The notes under the pieces are model-generated. The model ran no database searches. It worked only from the letters and a program-made list of their open reading frames with translations, and had not been told where the DNA came from. Positions 32,110 through 44,000 of a DNA stretch of 64,000 nucleotides are shown piece by piece. Within the stretch, counting starts at the first letter, position 1. The number at the start of each line of letters is the position of its first letter. Both the position numbers and the translations under genes were made by a program. The DNA is from Ooceraea biroi. Taxonomy: Eukaryota; Arthropoda; Insecta; Hymenoptera; Formicidae. The stretch is from positions 5,420,464 through 5,484,463 of the forward strand of contig NC_039511.1 in the NCBI RefSeq assembly GCF_003672135.1. The letters are read 5' to 3'.

Positions 32110-34079
32110 ATGTTCGTCGCGGCCTTTGTTTTTGCGCTGCTGACTGTTTATGTCACAGCGGAAATACGTAAGTAAAACGAATGAAAAAAGCTCTTCAGAT
32201 TCATTTTTAACAAGATCTGTGATATCTGATAATTCTTTATTTACGACCAAGAAACTGGTGAAACAAAATATTGGTAGCACTACGTTTCGACCTCAAATTA
32301 GGATCCTTATCAAATAGTCACTTTCTACAAAAAAATACATAACACAAACTATCAAAGACAAAATTATAAAAAATAAAAAATATAAAAATATATATAAAGA
32401 ATTTCTGCGGAATTTCTGCGGAATTTTTTTATAATTTTGTCTTTGATAGTTTGTGTTATGTATTTTTTTGTAGAAAGTGACTATTTCGCACTTGATAAGA
32501 ACCCTAATTTGAGGTCGAAACGTAGTGCTACCAATATTTTGTTTCACCAGTTCTTGGTCGTAAATAAAGAATTATCATATTTCAAATCACTGGTGTCGAA
32601 GACAATTTGGATCTGTGATATCGTTGCTATAATATTCGCGGAAATACTTCATACAGTCATACCACTTGAAGACTCGGATCGCGACTTAAAAAAAACGCAC
32701 GACGAAGATCTGACCTTAAAGGACTATTTCTGCACGTAACGAGCAATTTTTTCCTATTTTCTTTGCCATTATGACTACAAGGCGACGTCGATATCGCGAG
32801 CACATTAGAACGACAAACAGATTGTGGTGCAAATCTGGCATGTGGATAATATATTACATAGCAATCATGCAAGGAACATTTGAAAAAAATTGTATAATCA
32901 ATTATGACCTTCGTGCATCTAATCGAAGGCGAATGTTGGGCAAATGCAATCTCAGAGAAGTATTTCTCATCGAGCATTCACTCGCGTGTGGTTTACTATA
33001 CGTCTAAAGAGAACGTCTTGTAAAGAATTCATGTAGAAACCAACATGCAACAACATGTCCCTCGAACACGGCTTGTTCTGTGACAGATACGCTTGCACTT
33101 ACTTTCTATTAATCTTCTATTAATTCCTAAAGGATTTGTCCATTTTCCAACAGACAGACTGAACCTACCTATAGATTTCTAATTAATTCAAAAAGTGTTT
33201 TTTTTCAGTGTATAAATTAACAGAGATGATTGAAACTTTTCTTGCAGCCTCCTACATTCATGTGTGCGGCCGCCGAGATCCGAATATCAATCAGTGCATC
33301 TTAGACAACGTTAACAATATGAAAGATAAGCTCTGCATGGGTATCCCGGAGTTGAGTGTTCCTGCGTTCGAACCGGTGATCATCGACAAACTAGTCGTAG
33401 CCGATACACCTAACACCAAATTTTATTTGAAAAATGTAGTTATAAATGGACTATGCGATTTCGACGTAAAATCTTTACAGTCGGATCTTAAGAAGAACCA
33501 CTTTAAGGTTGACTTAATATTGAATCACATCATAATAAACGCTACGTACGATATCGATGCACGTATAGTGATACCCATCAATCAGAAAGGAGATGCTTTC
33601 GTTAAGACAGGTATACATAAGATTTTTTCGATATATAAGATTTTTTACTTTAAAAACTAATAAGAGCTGAGGAAAAATTATAATTATAATAGGAAATTTT
33701 ATAATGTAAAATACGGTTCGAAACCCAATTTTATCCCGCTGAAATCACCGTATTTTTGTGTTTTCCTTTAGATGACGTAAGAGCGATAGCGAACATGGAC
33801 TTGACAATAACATCTAAAAATGGCAAGAGATACGTGTACATGTCACAGATGAAGATAAATCTCGATCTCAAAACGTACGACATTCAACTCAATGTGGATG
33901 AGAGAGAGAGGAGCGAACTGAGCAGGATCGTTGGTATCTTCATAGGCAGCAATCAAAAGGATATCATTGCGGTTGTTAAGCCGCTCTTGGAAGAAGTAAT
34001 TTCGAAACGGATTCTGCTGATTGCCAACGAGATAGTCAAACATTTCACTTACGAAGAGCTCTTCCCCGATCGAACGTAA
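32110..34079 (+). CDS. G6: JHBP/takeout-family protein, complete
   Basis: Exons 32110-32167, 33248-33610 and 33772-34079 join in frame (both introns phase 1), giving 242 residues. The signal peptide is MFVAAFVFALLTVYVTAEI. The mature part begins PSYIHVCGRRDPNINQC (Cys-x9-Cys), then GIPELSVPAFEPVIIDKLVV, an N-A-T sequon, a core strand region ending ARIVIPINQKGDAFVKTG, and a C-terminal helix ending FTYEELFPDRT. The usual LDNLFGG loop is replaced by VDERERSELSRIVG, so the C-terminal half is diverged. G5 is the nearest relative by its N-terminal motif (SYI-x-x-C-x-R-x-DPNIN-x-CIL). Intron 1 carries a 350-bp inverted-repeat element. An AATAAA occurs about 230 bp downstream (near 34306). Confidence 0.92.
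32227..32576. mobile_element. Inverted-repeat element with ~150-bp arms in G6 intron 1
   Basis: The left arm starts TGATAATTCTTTATTTACG and the right arm is its inverse, with small indels. The arms include AATTTTGTCTTTGATAGTTT and AATATTTTGTTTCACCAG. Each arm carries a GGTCGAAACGTAGTGC motif. There is no ORF of note and no clear target-site duplication. Confidence 0.8.
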
Positions 34080-36998
34080 ATTACACGAGAAATTGTTAAG
34101 ATATATTGTCGCAAGGTCAGGTTTGCACCGTCTTGTGATCGAATTAAAAAAGGACCGATTGAACAACCTTATTTCTTCTAAATTGGTGTAATCAGTAATG
34201 CGAATCTTTTATCCGTTAAAAAGTGAAACTAAATAATTCCTTACAAGTTTTTTTACAATCGGTCATATAATTATTAGATCAGTTAGGTAATAGAAAATCG
34301 ATTGTTAATAAAAACTTGTATAGAACGAGTCAGTAATCACAAGAAATAGTCAAATTGGAAAACTTGCATCACGTTGAACGTGACGCTCGTGATGATTTTG
34401 CGTACCGAGCTGTGTGATGCGGCGAGTTACGAAATAATGGAGGAGCGAACATATGAATCAAATCGCAACGACGAAATTTCGTTATGCAGACATGATTTTA
34501 TCTCTTACGGTTTTATCTTGATTATTCATGCAGCAATTGTGCTTCGTGTTCAAATTTGTTTTGATTTTATATTGTAATTTTATAATCTCGTTATTTCAAT
34601 TGCGCACAATGAGTGTTACGAGTATACGAGTTACTATTTTGTAAGAAAAAGAAATGTATTATTTTAAGCTAACATTGATAGTATCAAGTTTTGCATGTGC
34701 TCGTCAAATAATGCGTTTTGTACGATATTGCGATATAGAAATAAAATTAAATACTAAAAAATTAGAAAAAAACAGATGAAATAAAAACAGATCTCTACGA
34801 ATCGGCCATGTTATATAAGTCGTGTTCTTAGTCATACTTCTCGTACTTATATCTGATTATGTTGTCAACTTCAACGTAACTTGTTCGCGTCGAAATAAAT
34901 GTGAGTCAGAAATCATTAATTGTAATATGTTGCAATAATAATTGCAATAATAATATGTTGCAATAATAATTGCAGTGATTGTAACGGAGTGCTTCCTTAT
35001 ACGTGATTAAATTCAAATGATATTTGACTTTATGTAAATGCTTATATGTTACTTTTGCATGCGATTATATTCGCCTTTGGTTACAAATTATGAATATTTC
35101 ATAGAGCAAAGTGTGCTCTAAGTGGCGTCATGTTCCAGAATCTAAATAAAATATTATATTTGACTTTATTATACAGTTAGAAACATTTTTTAAGATAAAA
35201 AATATATATCTTCTCTCTCAACTTTAGTAAATTTTTAGAAGAAAATTATATTATCTGATTTCTAAAACTGAAAATAAAAATAATTATTTTATGTCGAATC
35301 TTGTTTTGCTCACTTGCTGAGATGCAATAAAATTAAATTTAAATAATGATTATACATAAATTTAAATAATTATAATATTTGAAAATAGACATAATTTATG
35401 AACTTTACGTAAAACTAAATAATTTATGAAACAGACTGGTTATTCATCTCTTCTTATAATCATGAAAAAAAGTTGAATGCATTTGATTTAAAGATTATTG
35501 CGTAAAAGCACAAGAATCGATTTGTGTGATCATTCTATATGCAAATTTGGGTGTAATAAAGCATGAAAGAAGCAAAAATGTCAATATTAATTAAAGACTA
35601 TTATTAATAACCATTTATTTTGAAGGATACACTGAGCTCACCGGTAGCGCGGCTTTATAGAATGGTTGGGGACAAGATAAAAAGATAGAAATATGGTTTG
35701 TGGCGTGCTTTCTCTGTCACATAATGCTTTGGGAAGATCGCTATGTTGGAGAAGCATGAGATTGTGAGATAGAGAGCGAGTGAATGAGTAAGTGAGAGAA
35801 GCGACTACCCCTCATCTCTTTTTCTTTCCATCACACACAATTGGACTATCAGACAAGGAAAACACGCTATTTCTCTCTTTTATACCTGCTGGACCCATTA
35901 CCTCTTACAGGACGCGCAGTTTATTATATATATGTGTGTGTATATATATATATATGTATATATATATACATATACCAGTAGCTCACAGTTTCTACAGATT
36001 TCTTTTTACCTGTCGGGATAAATGGTGGACAGAATTAATCTACTTGGAAAATCGTTGTGCGCTTACTATGCGTCGATAAATCACTTTTCTAGTTTTTATC
36101 TTCTCTCTTATTTTCAGAAAGTAAAATCGCACGATAGCTTTTATCGAGAGAATTAGAATTGAAGCAAAAATAAAAATTTTTCCTATACCGTATCTCACTT
36201 TTATAAAAGAAGCTTCTCGTTTTGTTGATCAAGGACTTTGCAAGTCTAATTCTAAGTGCTCATACAGTAGCCTATCATATAAAGTAGCTTCATTTGGAGT
36301 TACGTGGAAATAATGATAGAGATCCTGAAAATTTACGCATTTGCGGAACACATTTCCTGTCAAGAATATATAAATATATTTTTCGAAATTCTTGCACGAT
36401 TCGTTAGTATTTCAATATCATAAAAATAATTAAATACACTTTTTCCCTTCGCTTTTAGTCTTTTTTTCAATTTTTTAAAAAGCATTATCGTCTTCCTTAA
36501 ATAGTGCTATTAAGAAACGTTCGGTTGTTTCACGCTATTTCCGTATCCATTAGTAGTTAGTCTCGCATAATAAATTAAACGCTTTGCAAATATCGGAAAA
36601 CCCGATGTTTGCATAGCATTTACTTTATTATGCATGGTCAGAATCATTAATAATGATTCGCGTAATTGTCGATTGTTGACATCTTCCGCCACGATGATTT
36701 GCAGTCGGATTCTCAATGGATGTCATTCCGTAATCTTCATAATTGTCCTAGCTGTCATCGATTGCGAAAATCGGTAAGTCGCATTAAATACGCTATAGAA
36801 TCTCAGACAATCTCCGTGACAAGTGGAACGATGCTGTTCAGCCAAGGTTCATACAGAAAGAAAGAGTTCCCCTGGCTGAAGATTCGAAGTGGCCTGAATA
36901 TTCCTGGGTCCGTTGTTGTTATTGTGCAATGCATTTCCGAATCTAGTCTACGTCGCTATCTTCCAGCCCGCCCGATCGCCTGGATCACCTCAATAGAT
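34080..36998. other. Intergenic region between convergent G6 and G7
   Basis: 2.9 kb of AT-rich DNA. It contains an imperfect tandem repeat at 34905-34970 (ATATGTTGCAATAATAATTGC units) and a TA/TG microsatellite at 35922-35976. No gene is seen. The long plus-strand ORF running into 36999-37277 is the antisense shadow of G7 exon 4. Confidence 0.6.
35922..35976. repeat. (TA)n/(TG)n microsatellite
   Basis: Mixed TA and TG dinucleotide runs. Confidence 0.9.
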
Positions 36999-39900
36999 TT
37001 ACGCATTGGGGAAGAGTTGCTCATACGAGAACTGCTGAACGATATTGTCAGCGATATTCTGGAACGCCTTGGACAGCGCCTTCTCCACCAACGGCAGAAG
37101 TTCCTTCATGAAGAGGTCGAAGTTATTGTTGATGGCGTTATTGACGACATCTCCGAGTACCTGTTCGCCACCGAACAGGTTGTCCAGTTTCAGCGTCCCG
37201 TGGCCCACAGAGATCTTCAAATTGAAATCCTTAATGCGTATCTTCTCGACGCCCTCCTCTGTATACTTTTCACCTAGAACTCTGACCGCGCCTGAAAATT
37301 GATTACGCATGTAATATCACGCAAAATAAATGGTGAAATTTTTACCATATGATTGTTATATGTTACCAGCGAAAATTCAAACTGAAGGACCTGCGAATCT
37401 TCGCAAATACAGTTTACAGATAATTATGATTGATTACTAATGATTATGTTAAATATTTAAAGTTTAACGCGGTATTTAGAGTTAATTCTCTTTTTAATCA
37501 AAGGTGAGATGTTGCAGAATTTCTCACAAAATATGTGATATATGAATACATGATATAATTGTATAGGTACCTATACAATTCGAGAAGTTGCCGTGCAATC
37601 CGCCGGAGCCATGAATCGGAAGTAACAACACCCTGCCGTTCATCTCGTATTTTCCCTCGACGATGATGTTCGGTAATTCGATGTCTATTGCGTAAAGCAA
37701 TTTCTCGGTATCGGCTCTTGAAAAAATAATAAAGGCAGCGTTTAAACAACAGCAAGCATACTGTCACACACATGCATTTTCTAATTTCTCACGCGTTACT
37801 TATAGTTTACAAGGATACCTTCGTAATCCGTTAAATAGCTATTACTATAATCATACTACAGAACAAATTCACATGCGTACAATCTTATGTTAATTCCTCG
37901 CGCATTTGCTTAATTTCTAACAAAAAAAAAGAACCATTACCATACGATATTAATTGAGGATGCTTGGTTGCTGCATAATTGCAAGCAGCAAATTATGCTT
38001 AATTATTAGAATACACTCTCGTTTCCTCTTTGCCGACTACCAAGAATGTTGATATCAATCATGTACGACTTACTATAATGTAATACGACGTATTATATAA
38101 TGCAATACATAATGATGTCACATTAAAGCGAGTCGATACGTGCGCATTATGAGCTTCGCATTGACATATATATTTATAGTACAACGATGAATTATGAATT
38201 GTCGGATTAATGAATCTTTATTTTGCGGTTCTCGCATGTGGGAAGTCGTCAACGACAACTGACAATTGTAATAAATGGCATCGACCTTCTTCTATCGTCC
38301 GCGTTACTGCCTTATACCTCCTTACGTTCCTACTTTGTATGTCGCTTTCGATACTATTGTTTAACGAGAATCCTCTTAAAATTCGCGTGTCGCGAGGTAA
38401 CGCTGCTGACGATTGCCGTTTCCGTTCGAATTTCCGAGATTCATTACGATTATTCGTTTTCTCTTGCAATTGTCGGGAAACAAACGTTCTTGACATTTTG
38501 TATGGTCATATTACGGTCATTCACATGCAGGACGAAACGACTGTATCTTCATTATCGTGATTTAAGTAAGTACTTTCCTGGTACTTTAATATTATTTTTT
38601 TCCTCAATAAAATAGTATGAATCTATTTTATAGATATAATAAATCAAATGACATTCAGCCATCCGTCCATCAAGAAAGCAATTCGGTACTCACTATCAAA
38701 CATTACCCTCCGTACTTAATTCTTGGACTGTATTAAAAAAAAAACTATATACGAAAACGATTGATCAGAAGCGATTAATAATAGCAAAAACGAAACGTAA
38801 TTATGTTGTTTGTAACCATATATAATCTAAGTTGAATTAATTATTAAATCGAAGATCATCGATCAATGTAATATCGCAAGCAATTTAATATTTATCCTAT
38901 GAATCGTTAAAAAAATGATATTATTATCTTAATAACGCGCTTCGCGCAATAATTTATTGCGCAATCATAGAGATCTCTATGATACGCAATGATAACTGCG
39001 TTTCAAGTTCTGCTTGACCATATAATTTTGCTTAACTCTTTCACTCCGGGCGTATATATGCTCTCAAAGAGTGCAAGCTACGTCCATACTACTATATTCC
39101 ACGCTTCGCACCTAAGATATTGTTGTCAAATGACTATTAGGTACAATACTGGATGCCTCAGATAATTGACTATCATGAAATAAGTGACACTCGACAGACG
39201 TATCAAAGGATAGAAAACGTAGTCGTGTGTGCACGTCATACGTCGTAAGCGTCCGTATATCAGCGTATCCAGTCGTCATCGACTAGGTCCGTCCACATTT
39301 TGTCACAAATGCGCCGGAGCGAAACAGTTAAATGAAGCAGAATTTTGCTTTTCTTGTTTTAATTAGTAATAAAAATTTCAATAATTTGAATTTTGTCATA
39401 TTATTTTTTTCGAAAATGTTATGCCATTCTTATAGATCATCAATCTAGAAACGAAAAAGATAAATTATAAATTTATCTATTAATCTGTACTATCACAATG
39501 TATAAAAGATAATCTGTATATAACTCTCTTTATATAACAAATTATTAACTCATAATTCAATTATCAAGACCCTTAATGTTGCAAATTCAAAAATTGTGAG
39601 AAAAACTATGTCTTGCAAAGTTATAATATTTTTTTGGCACTAACAATCTTCAGTTTACTCTTCTATGTAAGAAGAATATTTTCGATTCTAAATTTTTTTA
39701 ACCATTATGTATTTGAGATGTATCGCAACATGTACATTTTATATTTATTTTTAAAACCGATTTTGACAACAAGCGCGACAGTATGATCTTTATACATATA
39801 GTTACCTCGCCTTATGAGGAATATAGTTGCTAGCACCGAACACGTCGATATCACTCGCCTGTAACCGCAAGCTATTTGTTGGAGTAAACGTCAGTTTCTT

Positions 39901-40814
39901 CAGTTTGAGGGGTTCTAAGGACGGCACATTGTAATCCGGTACGCCTGTCTTCAGATAAGGCTGCAACGTTCTTACGCTCTCGAGGAGACAATCATTGTAC
40001 TGCGGGTCGCGGGTATTGCAAATATGCAGGAAGTCGGCTGAAAACAATCGTTTACAATCGTTTAAATAAGTAATATAAAAATTATTATAAAAAATATATA
40101 ATATATACTTTTATAAATTTATATATTATAAAATATATATAATATAAAAACTATACACGTGGAAGCGCGCGCACACACGTACCACACAGAGGAAATATAA
40201 TAAATACTTATTATACAAAAATGTGCATCTTTCTTATCTTCAGGATCTGAATCAAGTCAATTTGATCCTGATTTACAATCGTAACGTTAGTATGCATGAT
40301 CTACTTTTTAAGCAACATATTTATCATAATGCAAATCTTTGGGCAATAATAATATTTATAATTTTATTATAGTAATATAAACTTCGTGATTTTACATTTG
40401 ATTTTACATTCGTGAGAGATCACACGAACTGTCACAAGCACACAGAAAAAACAAGTTTTGCTACCGTAGCTATAAATTTCTAAGCTACAGCAAAATGTTT
40501 GCTCTTGCAGCTAATGAATTAGGAACCTTATCTAATAAAATAGGTATCACAGCTAAAATTTAGCTGTCCATATATTACGATTGAATTTATATATGTATAA
40601 TAGTTACCACACGCAGTTTTTAGCTATGACAGCTCCTTTTTTTCGTGCACATATATCGTACCACGAATACCAGAAACAGTCAGAACCATATTAAATCTCA
40701 CGCGTGCGGGGAGTAGAATTTTCATTAAAGATTACTTTACTCACGTATATCTCGTGCAGTTATTGCACCGATCGTCGCCAACAGGAACGCGATAAGTGTT
40801 GCCTTCGCCGCCAT
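36999..40814 (-). CDS. G7: JHBP/takeout-family protein, complete
   Basis: Exons 40745-40814, 39806-40037, 37577-37716 and 36999-37291 join in frame (phases 1, 2, 1), giving 244 residues. The signal peptide is MAAKATLIAFLLATIGAITA. The mature part begins near PDFLHICNTRDPQYNDC (Cys-x9-Cys), then GVPDYNVPSLEPLKLKKLTF, DIDVFGASNYIPHKAR, the core ELPNIIVEGKYEMNGRVLLL, HGNFSNC, then GTLKLDNLFGGEQVLGD and a C-terminal helix ending FSYEQLFPNA. The third donor (GTATAG) is slightly weak, but the frame and motif continuity support it. Intron 2 is 2.1 kb and contains a TTAA-flanked MITE at its exon 2 end. Confidence 0.92.
39036..39327. mobile_element. piggyBac-type MITE (TTAA target site) in G7 intron 2
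   Basis: 292-bp element flanked by TTAA. The ends CTCTTTCACTCCGGGCG and CGCCGGAGCGAAACAG are imperfect inverted repeats. No coding capacity. Confidence 0.7.
40438..40655. repeat. Possible degenerate inverted-repeat element in G7 intron 1
   Basis: GCACACAGAAAAAACAAG...GCTACCGTAGCT at the left and an inverse-like AGCTATGACAGCTCCTTTTT...GTGCACA at the right. AGCTA-type palindromes lie inside. The arms are diverged. Confidence 0.35.
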
Positions 40815-40995
40815 TCTTGTAAATGAGGAAGAAGAGCAGACGGGAAGCTCAACGAAAGTGCCTTCCAAACGTCTAGACGACTGAGACTCGACGACGAGGG
40901 GTTGCTGATCTACGGCTGACCCGCAATTGACCCGCAGTGGTGGTTCCGAGGATGGTCGAGCTGGAAGTGGATGATCTGGGCGGCGGTTCGAACGC

Positions 40996-41001
40996 CTTAT
41001 A
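40996..41001 (-). promoter_or_regulatory. TATA box of G7
   Basis: The minus strand reads ACTTTATAAGGCG. The transcription start is expected near 40970. Confidence 0.6.
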
Positions 41002-44000
41002 AAGTCGATATCCACCTCTTCCCCTACCGTGACACTCGTCAGCCGGTGAGATGACAACTATTGTTGGTCACTAGATGTTATCTATCCCCGGAAAACCGGC
41101 GTGGCACGTGTCCGCTGTGAAATAACTCAGCGAAATGATTTTGCGCGAGCGAGTGAATGGACGCGCGATTAGCCGATACCTCTAGTGATCGATTAATACT
41201 GCGGAAGATACTTTGACTTGCGATCTTGCAAGATCTCGGCTAAGTAATAGCGAATGGCGAAGAACGCCAGGAAACGGCTGTTCTCAAATGACATTGAGAG
41301 GCGGTGTTATCACGGATACTTGATCTTCCTTTGCACCATTTAAATTCAAGGGCATATTTTGAGGAGTTATGTTAAAATAGATTGACTTCGATTTCATTCA
41401 CGACGAACAAATTTTGTTTTATAATAAATTTGAAAATTGTTTTATTTTTAAAAAATTTTGCTTGTAATTTAATATTTTTTTAATTATTTTATTTTATTAT
41501 TATTATTATTTTAAATTGAATTGTGGAATACGTTTACGAATTTGTCATATGTAATGTATACAGATATTATATTTATTACGTTTACGAATTTGCCATATGT
41601 AATGTATATAGATATTATATTATGTATATAGATATATTTCCATTTATATAATGTACATAGATATTATATATATTATTTATTTTCAAATTTTGAAATTTTT
41701 GGAAATGTATTAAACAATGAATTAAACATTCCAATACACGTGGATCGTTATTGATGTATTATTACTTCCTAACAGTTAGCGTTTTTAAACTTTGTTGCAT
41801 CAATGACAAATAGGAAACGTAATAATCTATTGCACAAACGGTGATTTTAATATTGCACAAAACGGCGATTTTAATAATGATGATCGTTAAATCGTCAATT
41901 ATGTGTAATTAGAAAATCAATAAGCTTATGATACTTACATAAATCGGAATTACAGAACTGCTTCTTTTCTTTAACAGAAAAATAATATTTTTGCAATCCT
42001 GTTCTCGCAAGAAATAATAAAAAATACATTACGGAAACATTTAGTTTATTATTACTGTGCGACGTAATACCATTAGGTAATGATGCAACTAATCGCAAAA
42101 CATTAACTAAACGTTTGACAAAACTATTGACAAACACAGTTGAGTATTTTTTCCGTGATTTATTTGAAAGATATATGCATAATTCCAATTAATTTAGCGA
42201 TTACTTATCTTAACTACTACTTGTCCCCTTTCAAAGGTTTCTAGAATCTCAAAAATCAGCGAATTTGCCGAACATTACATTTCCAACATTTTATATTGAT
42301 CAGACTTTTCGGACTTTTGTCTTCGAACGTAATGTTTCGTATCTAGGTTTTGACAAAAATCTTATAATACGATAGAGCTTTACATCGCGCAACTAGTTGC
42401 ACGATAATTTTTATATCTCTACTCACGATCAGCAAGCGAATTTGGTAACAGAGCGTGCGGCTCTCCAAAGAATTGTATTCTCATTTAAACATTACGAAAT
42501 ACTCTTTATACATTTCGAAACATGAAGCTACAACTGACAGAATAATGGTTATTAATTCGATTTACTGAGGGATCTCCTAATTTCCATATCTCAATATTAA
42601 TGTTTTGTTTAATTTAATATATGCATAATTTGAAATTGCAAGTGTTTCTTCTAAAAATTGTGGATAAAATAGATCTTATTATTGAAAAGATATATTATTG
42701 AAAGATATATAAAATTATAATCGTAGATTGTTATTCTAATTTTCTCTTTTCTACCAAATGCGCGACAAGAGCTTTCAAGCGATCAAATAGATGGGGTAAT
42801 AAATGGGATTTTCAAAATGCCATTCACGCACACATCGCACATCATGTCGACAAAAGACGTAACTCTAGTCATTAATTATGCATATGCACAATGAGTATCA
42901 TAAATTAATTATGAAATTAATTTAATGTTCTTTATAAGTGTCATTTAGCCAAATTAAATATCATATATTGTAATGCTATAATGTTATATTTTCTTTTATT
43001 TCTTATATTATTCAATAGTTTTGTTAAATAACTATCAAATTAGAAATCAAATTCTCCTATGAATTTAATAAGCCAGATTTTCGTTACAGATTGATAGAAC
43101 GATAATTAACATATCAGCATCTTTTATCATTCTGAACTAGCCCGGCGTAACGATACATATTTTGAATGCCAGAATATTGGTATTAATCATGAAACATTGT
43201 AGAAACAGTGCGCCAAAAGGATTTCACGATTCACGTTAGGAAGAATCTGATAAAAAATTTTTAATAGATTTTTATAATAAAAATAAAATAATATATAACA
43301 CAATTTTTCTTACGCATTTCTAAGCATTTGGCAATTCGTAATTACGAGATTCTAATTTCTGCACGTAATATAAGAACTGAATATAGGAGACGCAAAAGAT
43401 GAAATTTTACAGGCGGGAGTATATACTTCCGGGCATTCAAGAATGATTGTTTACGTGTACGCGAGCAATCGGCTTGACTGAAAATTAGTAAAAATGCCGT
43501 AATTTGTGGTCATTCGTCAAATCAAAGGAGTTTGGAATCATCAGAGTCGTGACATAATGATTGCCAAGTCTGACTATCTGACTATCTGACATCGTTGTGC
43601 ATGATTATCGCTTTGTAGTTCATCAATTAAAATAATTAAATGTAACACTGAAGTTAAAGATACAAATATGTAATAATTTATGAAGATTCCTAAATTTACA
43701 ATTTACTTTTCATAGCATTAATATTCTCCTTCATAAAAACTTTCTGGGAAAATTGATCTTTTTCTTATATAATATCATTATTAATATCAAGAAAGGATAA
43801 ATCCTCCCAGAAAATTCGAATTAAAATCGTATTAAAATCGTCTCTCCCTTACGTAAGTAAAATTAGATCTTTTTGCGCACGCACAGTCTCATGATGACAC
43901 GATATTTTTCATTTATACGCGAAATACATCCAAAACAGTTGCCTTCGCGACATATGTCACATAAGTCATGATCAGGAAATCAATCAAAGCCGTAACGTTC

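Noticed and set aside
36666..37277. 203-codon plus-strand open frame
   Set aside because: It is antisense to G7 exon 4, whose frame carries clear JHBP motifs.
38210..38615. Plus-strand frames of 116 and 130 codons in G7 intron 2
   Set aside because: Overlapping frames on both strands without domains or splice context. Likely chance.
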